From NCBI GenBank assembly GCA_005777185.1, contig SXNL01000038.1, positions 1 through 56,832 of the forward strand: a stretch of DNA of 56,832 nucleotides. Direction: 5' to 3'. The translations under genes were made by a program, and so were the position numbers. Below, piece after piece: positions 1-7,549 of the stretch. The stretch comes from Myxococcales bacterium. Lineage in GTDB: Bacteria > Myxococcota_A > Polyangia > Polyangiales > Polyangiaceae. The notes beneath the pieces are model-generated. The model was not told the origin of the DNA. It saw only the letters and a program-made list of their open reading frames with translations, and searched no databases. Each line of letters opens with the position of its first letter. Positions within the stretch are counted from its first letter, which is position 1.

Positions 1-103
1 GGCCGCCGCAGCCACGGCCGCCGCCGCCGCGCCCGCCGCCGGCGCGAAGGACGCCAAGGCCGCCGCGCCGGCCAAGGACGCCAAGGACGCCAAGAAGAAG
101 TAG
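1..103 (+). CDS. C-terminal tail of a probable large-subunit protein bL25 (CTC form), partial
   Basis: Only the last 33 codons are in the window, read in the frame that starts at base 2 and ends at TAG 101-103. They code for a tail made almost only of Ala, Lys, Asp and Pro with KDAK-like repeats. The tail alone cannot identify the protein. The call rests on position: bL25 (rplY/ctc) commonly precedes pth in bacteria, and long Ala/Lys-rich tails occur on the CTC form. Only 5 bases separate this stop from the start of pth, so the two are probably cotranscribed. Confidence 0.5.
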   Translation, partial: AAAATAAAAAPAAGAKDAKAAAPAKDAKDAKKK

Positions 104-108
104 GGCGT

Positions 109-714
109 TTGATCCTGCTGGTGGGCCTCGGAAACCCGGGGCGAAAGTACGAGAAGAACCGCCACAACGTCGGCTTCTTCGTCGCGGACGAGGTCGCGCG
201 CGCGACCGGGCTCCCCGATTTTCGGGAGAAGTTCTCGGGCGTCTTCACGAAGGGGTCGGCGTGGGGCGCCGACGTCGTCGTGCTGAAGCCGATGACCTTC
301 ATGAACGACTCCGGCAACTGCGTGCAACCTGCACAGTCATTCCACAAGGTCGCGGTGGGCGATGTGGTCGTGGTCCACGACGAGCTCGACCTGCCCTTCG
401 GCGAGGTCCGCGTGAAGGTCGGCGGCGGTCACGCTGGGCACAACGGCCTCCGGAGCATCATCGAGCGTCTCGGCAGCCCGGACTTCGCCCGCGTCCGCGT
501 CGGCGTGGGCCGTCCCCCGCCCGGATGGAAGGGGGACGTGGCCGATTTCGTGCTCTCCGACTTCGACCCGGTCGAGCGCGCCACCGTCCCCGACATCGTC
601 GAGAAGGCGGTCCGCGCGCTCGAGCGCGTCGTCCGCGAGGGCGCGCCCGCCGCCATGAACGCGGTGAACCCGAAGGCCCCAATCCGGAACGCGAAACCAA
701 GAAATCCCGCTTGA
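109..714 (+). CDS. pth: peptidyl-tRNA hydrolase
   Basis: Cytosolic enzyme that frees tRNA from peptidyl-tRNA dropped by stalled ribosomes. The 201-residue length is normal. The family signature GLGNPG is at residues 6-11, and the catalytic set seen in the E. coli enzyme is present one or two positions earlier: His19 (in RHNVGF), Asn66 (in TFMNDSG), Asp91 (in VHDELD) and Asn112 (in GHNG). The start is TTG at 109, chosen because the N-terminus MILLVGLGNPG then matches the family exactly and no ATG or GTG lies in frame nearby. It follows the probable bL25 gene by 5 bases and precedes rpsF by 124 bases. The C-terminal tail is basic. Confidence 0.95.
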   Translation: MILLVGLGNPGRKYEKNRHNVGFFVADEVARATGLPDFREKFSGVFTKGSAWGADVVVLKPMTFMNDSGNCVQPAQSFHKVAVGDVVVVHDELDLPFGEVRVKVGGGHAGHNGLRSIIERLGSPDFARVRVGVGRPPPGWKGDVADFVLSDFDPVERATVPDIVEKAVRALERVVREGAPAAMNAVNPKAPIRNAKPRNPA

Positions 715-747
715 GGGGCGCCGCTGTGTGGTAAGTAGCCCGCCCCC

Positions 748-772
748 GCTCGTGGGCACCTGTCCCACGGGC
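748..772 (+). promoter_or_regulatory. stem-loop in the leader between pth and rpsF
   Basis: A 9-bp stem (748-756 paired with 764-772, one G-T wobble) closes a 7-base loop. It lies about 65 bases before the rpsF start. No T-run follows, so it is a poor intrinsic terminator. rpsF leaders in many bacteria carry an S6:S18-binding autoregulatory hairpin, so this is a candidate for that role, but I cannot see the diagnostic bulge with certainty. Confidence 0.35.
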
Positions 773-838
773 TAAGCGCTCCCCCCGCGAGGGCCGACAG
801 GCTCTTCACGGCACCGAGCGCGCAACCCACGGAGAAGC

Positions 839-1378
839 ATGGAAACCACCCACACCCTCAAGTCGAAGGAGTACGAGACCATCTACATCCTTCGCTCCGA
901 CGTCGACGCGGACTCCGCCGACAAGGTCCAAGGCCGCGTCGCCGAGGTCATCGCGCGCGACGCCGGCAAGCTCGTGAAGGTCGAGCAGTGGGGCCGCCGC
1001 CGCCTCGCGTACCCGGTCGCCAAGCAGCGCAAGGGCGTCTACGTCTACGTCAAGTACGTCGGTCGCGGCCCGCTCGTCTCGGAGCTGGAGCGCAACCTCA
1101 AGCTCCAGGACGCCGTCCTCAAGTTCCAGACGGTGCAGACCGGCGACGCGATCGACATCGCCACCGTCACCGTCGACCCCGAGGAGGTCAAGTTCCAGCG
1201 CCTCGACCTCGGCAGCGAGCCCGACGAGGTCGAGTCCCGCGAGAAGCAGCTCGGTCTCGACGTCCAGGCCGAGGAGCGTCGCCCACGCCCCGAGCGCTCG
1301 CACGAGGAGGACTTCGTCGAGCCCGAGGAGGAAGAGGACCCCGCGACCAGCGCCCGGCCCGTGAAGGAGGACGAGTGA
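839..1378 (+). CDS. rpsF: 30S ribosomal protein bS6
   Basis: Small-subunit protein that binds 16S rRNA as a pair with bS18, whose gene follows. The body (residues about 13-110) has the bS6 fold features: YETIYILRSD at the start, the VEQWGRRRLAYPV stretch, and YVYVKYVG in the next strand. At 179 residues it is clearly longer than the E. coli protein (131-135). The extra length is a charged C-terminal tail rich in Glu, Asp and Arg, ending in an acidic run near residues 160-167. The ATG at 839 has a GGAG ribosome site at 831-834. It heads the rpsF-rpsR-rplI operon. Confidence 0.95.
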   Translation: METTHTLKSKEYETIYILRSDVDADSADKVQGRVAEVIARDAGKLVKVEQWGRRRLAYPVAKQRKGVYVYVKYVGRGPLVSELERNLKLQDAVLKFQTVQTGDAIDIATVTVDPEEVKFQRLDLGSEPDEVESREKQLGLDVQAEERRPRPERSHEEDFVEPEEEEDPATSARPVKEDE

Positions 1379-1404
1379 GCGCCCTGCGCTCCTCGTGATG
1401 AACC

Positions 1405-1701
1405 ATGTCGAACGTGATGATGGATGATGACAAGGACTTCGGCCGCACGCCGGACCTCAACCAGGACGCGCCCGGCCGCCGCCGCGGCGGCAAGAAGCGC
1501 GTCTGCAAGTACTGCGCGGACAAGGCGCTGGCCATCGACTACAAGGACCCGCAGGCGCTGAAGTACTTCATCAGCGAGCGGGGCAAGGTCGTCCCGCGCC
1601 GGATCAGCGGCAACTGCGCCCGCCACCAGCGCAAGGTGACGCTCGCGATCAAGCGGGCGCGGAACATCGCGCTCCTCCCCTTCACCATCAGCGGCGGCTG
1701 A
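1405..1701 (+). CDS. rpsR: 30S ribosomal protein bS18, zinc-binding type
   Basis: Partner of bS6 on the 30S platform. The 98-residue protein carries the conserved core [16 protein letters not shown] and the [12 protein letters not shown]-terminal region. Cys34, Cys37, Cys71 and His74 (CKYC and CARH) form the likely zinc site, so this is the Cys-containing form that needs zinc; zinc-free paralogues lack these residues. It begins with an unusual acidic stretch (MMDDDKD) before the basic RRRGGKKR segment. ATG 1405 is used; the nearby GTG 1395 and ATG 1398 are out of frame. It sits 26 bases after rpsF and 14 before rplI. Confidence 0.95.
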   Translation: MSNVMMDDDKDFGRTPDLNQDAPGRRRGGKKRVCKYCADKALAIDYKDPQALKYFISERGKVVPRRISGNCARHQRKVTLAIKRARNIALLPFTISGG

Positions 1702-1715
1702 GGAGGACGACCACC

Positions 1716-2174
1716 ATGCCCGCTACCATCCAGGTGATCCTGCAGTCCGACGTCTCGAACGTCGGCAAGAGCGGCGAGCTCGTCCGGGTCCGCCCCGGCT
1801 ACGCCCGCAACTACCTGTTGCCCCGCCAGCTCGCCGTCCCGGCGACCGCCGCGCAGGTCAACCGCCTCGAGCACGAGAAGGCCGTGGCCCTCGCGCGCGC
1901 CGAGAAGAACAAGAAGGAGTCCCAGGATCTCGCCGAGAAGATCAAGGGGCTCCACGTCAAGATCGCGCGCCCCGTCGGCGAGGAGGACCGCCTCTTCGGA
2001 TCGGTGACCGCGAAGGACATCGAGAACGCCGTCCGCGCGGCCGGCCTGTCGAACTTCGATCGCCGCAAGATGACGCTGCCCGAGCCCCTCAAGGTGCTCG
2101 GCCTGGTCGAGCTCGCGGTTCACCTCATGCCCGGCGTGGACGCGACCCTCAAGGTCGAGGTGATCAAGAAGTGA
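1716..2174 (+). CDS. rplI: 50S ribosomal protein bL9
   Basis: Large-subunit protein that binds 23S rRNA and limits frame slippage. The 152 residues match the family length. The N-terminal domain shows QVILQSDVSNVGKSGELVRV followed by GYARNYLLPR, the bL9 signature. A Lys/Glu-rich helix (about residues 50-80) links it to the C-terminal domain, which contains RLFGSVTAKDI. The ATG at 1716 has a strong AGGAGG site about 9 bases upstream. It is the last gene of the ribosomal operon and is followed by two hairpins. Confidence 0.96.
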   Translation: MPATIQVILQSDVSNVGKSGELVRVRPGYARNYLLPRQLAVPATAAQVNRLEHEKAVALARAEKNKKESQDLAEKIKGLHVKIARPVGEEDRLFGSVTAKDIENAVRAAGLSNFDRRKMTLPEPLKVLGLVELAVHLMPGVDATLKVEVIKK

Positions 2175-2221
2175 AGTCGTGGTAGATCGCGGGTGACAAC
2201 ACCCGCTGTCGTGAGAACGAG

Positions 2222-2262
2222 GCGCTCTGGTCCTGCCGTGGACCAGGGCGCTTCGCCGTTTT
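2222..2262 (+). terminator. intrinsic terminator or attenuator between rplI and dnaB
   Basis: A 12-bp stem (2222-2233 with 2240-2251, one G-T wobble) with a 6-base loop is followed by TTCGCCGTTTT, a T-rich stretch interrupted by GCCG. A second, smaller hairpin lies just before it (2189-2195 with 2200-2206, 7 bp, loop ACAA). The T-run ends directly against the dnaB ribosome site, so some readthrough into dnaB could be controlled here. Confidence 0.65.
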
Positions 2263-2275
2263 GAAGGAGGGAACT

Positions 2276-3757
2276 GTGGACAACATGCGGTCTTTCGGTC
2301 GGAAACCGGTGGACAACAACCCCATGCCGGTCGACGGCAAGGTGCCGCCGCACGATCTCGACGCGGAGGCGGCAGTCCTGTCCTCGGTGATGATCGACCC
2401 CGACGCCTTCGACAAGGTGGTCGACTTCCTCCGGCCCGAGCACTTCTACGCCGAGGCCCACCGCCGCATCTTCGAGGCGTGCGTGGAGCTCGCCGCGGCA
2501 CACCAGCCCATCGACAACGTGCAGGTGGCCTCCTGGCTCAAGTCCCGCGAGCGCCTCGCGCAGGTCGGTGGCATGGGCTACCTCACGGAGATCCTGAACG
2601 CCGCCCCCGCGATCATGAACGTGGCCGCGTACGGGCACGTGGTGCTCGAGAAGTTCCGCATCCGGCAGCTCATCCTGACGTGCCAGCGCGTCACCGGCCA
2701 GGGTTACTCCGACTACGGCGAGGCCCAGCAGTTCATCGACCAGGCCGAGCAAGCGATCTACAACATCGCCCGCGCCGGCGCGCAGGGCAACACGGTCGAG
2801 AAGCTCAAGGACGTGATGATCAAGTCGTTCACCACGCTCACCGAGGCGGTGAAGCGCGGCGATCGCATCACGGGTGTCTCCACGGGCTTCGAGCGCTACG
2901 ATCGTCGCACGGCCGGCCTCCACGACGGCGACCTCACGATCGTTGCGGCGCGCCCCGGCATGGGCAAGACGAGCTTCGTCCTCAACGTCGCAGTCAACGC
3001 GGCCAGCCCGAAGTCGCGCGAGTCCGCGACCGATCCGAACCAGCGCTCGGAGGAGGGGGGGGTCGGCGTCGTCGTCTTCTCGCTCGAGATGCCGCGGGAG
3101 CAGATCGCGAACCGCATGGTCTGCTCTGAGGGGAGGGTCGACGTCGGCAAGATGCGGACGGGTCACCTCACGCCGCAGGACTGGACGCGGCTCACGCAGG
3201 CGGCGTCCTTCCTGGGCAGCCTGCCGATCTGGATCGACGACTCGTCGACGCTCAGCATCATGGACCTCCGCGCCAAGGTGCGTCGCCTCCAGTCCGAGTT
3301 CGACCAGTATGACGCGTCAGGCCGCCGCACGCGCCGCATCGGCTGTGTCGTCGTGGACTACCTCCAGCTCATGAAGGGCCGCGACGGCGCCCAGTCGCGC
3401 GAGCAGGAGATCAGCGAGATCTCCCGAGGATTGAAGGGCCTCGCCAAGGAGCTCAAGGTACCCGTCGTGGCGCTCTCGCAGCTCAACCGCGCCGTCGAGA
3501 CGCGCAGCGAGAAGTCGAAGCGCCCCATGATCTCCGACCTCCGAGAGTCCGGCGCCATCGAGCAGGACGCCGACAACATCGTCTTCATCTACCGCGACGA
3601 CTATTACAACCGCGAGGAGTCCGCCGAGCCCAACGTGGCCGAGCTCATCATCGCCAAGCAGCGAAACGGCCCGACCGGCACGGCGCGGGTCCGCTTCGAC
3701 CAGCAGTACACCCGCTTCGACAACCTCGCGGAAGGGGAATACGAGGACATGGGGTGA
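2276..3757 (+). CDS. dnaB: replicative DNA helicase DnaB
   Basis: Hexameric 5'-3' helicase that unwinds the fork and recruits primase. The N-terminal domain starts with HDLDAEAAVLSSVM (about residue 24) and the RecA-like motor follows, with Walker A ARPGMGKTS (about residue 225), the FSLEM motif, Walker B VVVDYLQLM and the SQLNRAVE and DLRESGAIEQDADN motifs. An extra polar loop, including a GG encoded by a G8 run at 3055-3062, sits between Walker A and FSLEM. GTG 2276 is chosen as start: the GGAGG site at 2266-2270 is 5 bases before it, whereas TTG 2261 lies upstream of that site and ATG 2285 is too far. About 493 residues, normal for the family. Confidence 0.95.
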   Translation: MDNMRSFGRKPVDNNPMPVDGKVPPHDLDAEAAVLSSVMIDPDAFDKVVDFLRPEHFYAEAHRRIFEACVELAAAHQPIDNVQVASWLKSRERLAQVGGMGYLTEILNAAPAIMNVAAYGHVVLEKFRIRQLILTCQRVTGQGYSDYGEAQQFIDQAEQAIYNIARAGAQGNTVEKLKDVMIKSFTTLTEAVKRGDRITGVSTGFERYDRRTAGLHDGDLTIVAARPGMGKTSFVLNVAVNAASPKSRESATDPNQRSEEGGVGVVVFSLEMPREQIANRMVCSEGRVDVGKMRTGHLTPQDWTRLTQAASFLGSLPIWIDDSSTLSIMDLRAKVRRLQSEFDQYDASGRRTRRIGCVVVDYLQLMKGRDGAQSREQEISEISRGLKGLAKELKVPVVALSQLNRAVETRSEKSKRPMISDLRESGAIEQDADNIVFIYRDDYYNREESAEPNVAELIIAKQRNGPTGTARVRFDQQYTRFDNLAEGEYEDMG

Positions 3758-3877
3758 TCGCGCGAGGGGGCGCCCCACCGCCGGGCGCATCGGTCACGCG
3801 AGAGGCACGCCGTCAGAACAGCGGGATGTGGCGGGGCTGCCCCCGAGCAGGGTCTCCGTGCTACAAGCCCGAGGTCC

Positions 3878-5032
3878 ATGCCCCGGTTCGAGACCATCGC
3901 GGAGCTCTGCATGTCTCGCCGGGTGCTCATCACGGCGGGGGCTGGCGGCGTCGGGAAGACGACGACCGCCGCCGCCCTTGCCGTCGCCGCCGCGAAGCGC
4001 GGGCGCCGCGTGCTCTGCCTCACGATCGATCCCGCGCGTCGCCTCGCGGAGAGCCTCGGCCTCTCCGAGATGAAGTCCGAGGCCGCCCTCGTGGACAAGG
4101 CGCGCTTCGAGAAGGCGGGCATCGCGCTCGAGGGCGAGCTCACGGCGATGATGCTCGACACGAAGCGCACGTTCGACGAGATCGTCGTCAAGTACTCCTC
4201 GTCCCCCGCCAAGGCCGAGAAGCTCCTCGCCAACAAGCTGTACCAGTACGTGTCGACCTCGCTCGCCGGGACCCAGGAGTACATGGCGATGGAGAAGCTC
4301 GTCGCCGTCAGCAACGACCCCGCGTACGATCTCATCATCCTCGACACGCCGCCGACCGCGAACGCGCTCGACTTCCTCGACGCGCCGGAGCGCATGGTGG
4401 CCGCCCTCGACTCGGCCGCCATCAACTGGTTCGTCGAGTCGTTCGAGTCGTCGGGCAAGTTCTCGCTCAACCTCCTCGCGCGCTCCGCCGCCGCCGTGCT
4501 CAAGGGGATCAGCAAGATCACGGGGGGCGGCTTCCTCGAGGCGATGGCCGAGTTCGTGCGCGAACTGAACGACCTCTTCGGCGGCTTCAAGGAGCGCGCC
4601 GAGCGCGTGAAGAAGGAGATCCGCTCCGAGAAGGTGAGCTTCGTCCTCGTGACGTCGCCCGCGCCTCCGAGCATCCGCGAGGTCCTCTTCTTCTCCGAGC
4701 GCCTCGTCGAGCACGACATGCCGCGCGGCGCCTTCGTCGTGAACCGTTTCCACGTCCCGCCGCCGTTCCCGGGCACCCCGAGCCCCGAGGAGGTGAAGGC
4801 GGCCCTCAAGGCGAAGAAACTCGCCCTCGACGACGACGCGGAGACGCGCATCGCCCACGCCCACGGCGACGCGGTGAAGCTCGCGACCCTGGACGCGATG
4901 CACGTGCGCTACCTCGAGCAGGCCGTCGACCCCGGCGTGCCGATCGTGAAGGTCGAGGCGATGGCGCGAGACGTCTACGATCTCGTGCTGCTTGACGCGG
5001 TGGCGGAGCGGATCATGAGCGGGGGGATCTAG
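3878..5032 (+). CDS. ArsA/GET3-family ATPase
   Basis: Soluble P-loop ATPase of the ArsA/GET3 group. It has the deviant Walker A GAGGVGKTT (about residues 20-28 with the chosen start), a switch I-type TIDPARR motif, and the switch II-like DTPPTANALDFLDAP segment typical of bacterial ArsA-like proteins. It has a single ATPase domain of 384 residues, unlike the double-domain arsenite pump ATPase, and no arsB or ars regulator lies nearby, so arsenite export is not supported. Bacterial relatives of this type are mostly uncharacterised; roles in membrane-protein handling are guesses. ATG 3878 (GAGG site at 3871) and ATG 3911 are both possible starts. It converges on der with only 10 bases between. 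Confidence 0.85.
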   Translation: MPRFETIAELCMSRRVLITAGAGGVGKTTTAAALAVAAAKRGRRVLCLTIDPARRLAESLGLSEMKSEAALVDKARFEKAGIALEGELTAMMLDTKRTFDEIVVKYSSSPAKAEKLLANKLYQYVSTSLAGTQEYMAMEKLVAVSNDPAYDLIILDTPPTANALDFLDAPERMVAALDSAAINWFVESFESSGKFSLNLLARSAAAVLKGISKITGGGFLEAMAEFVRELNDLFGGFKERAERVKKEIRSEKVSFVLVTSPAPPSIREVLFFSERLVEHDMPRGAFVVNRFHVPPPFPGTPSPEEVKAALKAKKLALDDDAETRIAHAHGDAVKLATLDAMHVRYLEQAVDPGVPIVKVEAMARDVYDLVLLDAVAERIMSGGI

Positions 5033-5042
5033 AGGCAAGGCC

Positions 5043-6446
5043 TCAGCCCTTGCCCCGCTTCTCTCGCCGCTTCTCCTTGTAAACTACACGTATCGGTACC
5101 CCCTCGAACCCGAACCGCTTCCTGAGCTGGTTCACCACGTACCTCCGGTACGAGAAGTGGATCGCGTCCGGCGCGCTCGCGACGACCACGAACAGGGGCG
5201 GCCGCGCCTCGGCCTGCGTGACGTAGTAGAGGCGCGGCGCCTTCCCTCCCGAGGTCGGCGGCGAGCGCGTCTCGATCACCTGCTCGAAGAACCGGTTGAG
5301 CTCGCCCGTCGTGACGCGTTTCCGGTACGCCTCGGCGCACGCGTCGATCTCCCGGAGCAGCTCCGGCACGCCGCGCCCCGTCTTCGCGCTGATGCGCACG
5401 ATCTTCACGAACGGTGCGAACGTGAGCTTGTCGCGGGCCTGCGCCTCGGCGCGCACGAGCTCGTCCTTCTTCAGGAGGTCGCACTTGTTGAGCGCCACGA
5501 TCATCGCGCGGCCGCGGTCGTTGGCGAGGCCCAGGATCTTCGCGTCCTGCTCGGCCACGCCCTCCTTCGCGTCCGCGAGCACGACGACGACGTGTGCGCG
5601 CTCCATCGCCTTCACCGCGAGGAAGACGCTCATCCCCTCGATGTCGTCCCCCGCCTTCGTGACCTTGCCCTTCTTGCGGATCCCGGCCGTGTCGATGAAG
5701 ACGTACGTCTTGCCGTCCCGCTCGACGAGCGAGTCGATCGCGTCGCGGGTGGTGCCCGGCCGGTCGTCGACCAGCATCCGGTCGTCGCCGAGGAGGCGGT
5801 TCAAGAGGCTCGACTTGCCCGCGTTCGGCCGCCCGCACACGGCGATCCGCGTGATGCGCGCGTCGTCCTCCGCCTCATCCTCGGGCTCCGCGTCCGCGAC
5901 GGGGAGGGCGTCCACGATCTCCGCCTCGAGCTCGCCGATGCCCCGGCCGTGGAGGGCGCTCACGAAGAAGAGCCCCTTCACGCCGAGCCGGTACATCTCG
6001 GACGCCTCGGCGTCGACCTTCGGGGAGTCGGCCTTGTTCGCGCAGAAGAACACGGGCTTGTCGGCGCGGCGCAGCAGGCCCACGGCCGCGCGGTCCGACG
6101 TGGTCAGCGCGCCGGTCGCGTCCGTGACGAACACGATCACGTCGGCCTCGGCGATCGCCGCCTTCACGTGCTCGTTGATCCCCTCCTTCATGGGATCCGA
6201 GCTCTCCGGGTCGAACCCGCCGGTGTCGACCAGCGTGTAGGCCCGGCCGAACGCCGACGTCTCCGCGTAGTGCCGATCGCGCGTCACCCCCGGCTCGTCG
6301 TGGACGATCGCGAGCTTCTGCCGTGCGAGGCGGTTGAACAGCGTCGACTTCCCGACGTTCGGGCGCCCGACGACGGCCACGACGGGCAGCCTCCGCGCCG
6401 ACGCGGGCACCGTGCGCGCGGGCCTGGGCCTCCTGTGCTTCGTCAT
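5043..6446 (-). CDS. der: ribosome assembly GTPase Der (EngA)
   Basis: Double GTPase needed for 50S assembly. Two G domains are visible in order: G1 GRPNVGKST near residue 27 with DTGGFDPES and NKAD, and G1 GRPNAGKSS near residue 205 with DTAGIRKKGKV and NKCD. The C-terminal KH-like domain ends the 467-residue protein with a Lys/Arg-rich tail. The two G domains are joined by a short acidic linker (EPEDEAEDD). The ATG at 6446-6444 has a GGAGG site and shares ATGA with the era stop, so translation of der is probably coupled to era. The open frame continues far upstream through era in another frame, but that part is a shadow. Confidence 0.96.
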   Translation of the reverse strand: MTKHRRPRPARTVPASARRLPVVAVVGRPNVGKSTLFNRLARQKLAIVHDEPGVTRDRHYAETSAFGRAYTLVDTGGFDPESSDPMKEGINEHVKAAIAEADVIVFVTDATGALTTSDRAAVGLLRRADKPVFFCANKADSPKVDAEASEMYRLGVKGLFFVSALHGRGIGELEAEIVDALPVADAEPEDEAEDDARITRIAVCGRPNAGKSSLLNRLLGDDRMLVDDRPGTTRDAIDSLVERDGKTYVFIDTAGIRKKGKVTKAGDDIEGMSVFLAVKAMERAHVVVVLADAKEGVAEQDAKILGLANDRGRAMIVALNKCDLLKKDELVRAEAQARDKLTFAPFVKIVRISAKTGRGVPELLREIDACAEAYRKRVTTGELNRFFEQVIETRSPPTSGGKAPRLYYVTQAEARPPLFVVVASAPDAIHFSYRRYVVNQLRKRFGFEGVPIRVVYKEKRREKRGKG

Positions 6447-7393
6447 GTCGCCACCTCCCCGTAGCCGAGCTCGTCGAGGAGCCTCGGATCCTCGTACCAC
6501 CCAGGGGTCACCTTCACGCGAATCTCGAGGTGCACTTGCTTTCCGGCGAGCTCCTCGAACCGGGCCCGCGCGAGCGTGGCGATCTCCTTCATCCGCGCCC
6601 CCTTCCTCCCGAGGACGATCGGCTTGTGGGACTCCTTGTCGACGTGGACGACCAGGGCGATGCGCGGGACGCGGCGCGACTCGTCGTACGATTCCACCGT
6701 CACGGCCACGCCGTGGGGCACCTCCTGGCGCGTGGCGCGGAGGATCTGCTCGCGCACGTACTCGCTCGCGAAGAAGCGCAGGGGGCGGTCCGTGATCTCG
6801 TCCTCCTCGAACGCCGGCTCCCCCTCGGGCGCGAGCGCCTGGAGCGCGCGCCCGAGCTCCGCCACCCCGCCCCCCCGCTTCGCGGAGATGGGGAAGATCC
6901 CCGCGAAATCGCGCGCCCTCGCGAGGCTCTCGAGCACCGGGAAGAGGAGCTCCTTGGGCTTCACGCGGTCCACCTTGTTGAGCACGAGGACCACGGGTAC
7001 GCGGGTCGGGATCCCGTCGAGGATGGCGCGGTCCTCCCGATCGAGCTCCGGCCGGGGCTTCGCGGAGAGCTCCACGACCAGCAGCACCGCGTCGCACGCG
7101 TCGAGGCTCCCCCGCGCCAGCGCGTTCATCCGGGTCCCGAGCCGCGTCCGCGCGCCGTGGATACCGGGCGTGTCCACCAGCACGACCTCGACACCCTCGC
7201 CGCGGACGACGCCGCACAGCCTGTCCCGTGTGGTCTGCGGGTGGTGGCTCGTGATCGCCAGAGGCTCCCCGAGCAGGGCATTGAGGAGCGTGCTCTTGCC
7301 CACGTTCGGCCGCCCGACGATCGCGATCTTGCCCGCGCGAGGGGCTGGCCGGGTCGCCGCGGTGGACCCGGGCCGTGGGGACGTCTTCGCCAT
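6443..7393 (-). CDS. era: ribosome assembly GTPase Era
   Basis: GTPase that binds the 3' end of 16S rRNA during 30S maturation. The 316-residue product has G1 GRPNVGKST (about residue 26), G2 around TTRD, DTPGIHG (G3), NKVD (G4) and a SAKRG G5, then a C-terminal KH domain containing VLGRKGARMKEIATLAR. An Ala/Pro/Arg-rich N-terminal extension of about 20 residues precedes the G domain. ATG 7393 is chosen because it leaves the conserved core intact; longer in-frame starts would add low-complexity sequence. The stop overlaps der by 4 bases. It diverges from the GT39 gene across 156 bases that must hold both promoters. Confidence 0.95.
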   Translation of the reverse strand: MAKTSPRPGSTAATRPAPRAGKIAIVGRPNVGKSTLLNALLGEPLAITSHHPQTTRDRLCGVVRGEGVEVVLVDTPGIHGARTRLGTRMNALARGSLDACDAVLLVVELSAKPRPELDREDRAILDGIPTRVPVVLVLNKVDRVKPKELLFPVLESLARARDFAGIFPISAKRGGGVAELGRALQALAPEGEPAFEEDEITDRPLRFFASEYVREQILRATRQEVPHGVAVTVESYDESRRVPRIALVVHVDKESHKPIVLGRKGARMKEIATLARARFEELAGKQVHLEIRVKVTPGWYEDPRLLDELGYGEVAT

Positions 7394-7549
7394 GTGGACG
7401 GCGGACCCATACCACGAGACGGAGCGAAACCCGCGGCCCACGCCGCGCGTTTCCCGGGACGGCCTCGCGACCGGGGCCCTTGCGCTCGCGCGCTCGAAAA
7501 AGTAAAGGTCCTCGGGCCTTCCCTTCGCATTTCCTCGGCAGATCACCGG

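Noticed and set aside
3055-3062. G8 run in dnaB as a phase-variation site
   Set aside because: dnaB is essential and the run codes for Gly-Gly in frame; it shows that G runs occur by base composition.
3878-5032. Arsenite export function for the ArsA-like ATPase
   Set aside because: Single ATPase domain and no arsB, arsR, arsC or arsD nearby.
6530-7549. N-terminal extension of the glycosyltransferase frame
   Set aside because: It is antisense to era, has shadow-like composition, and the membrane protein begins naturally at ATG 7550.
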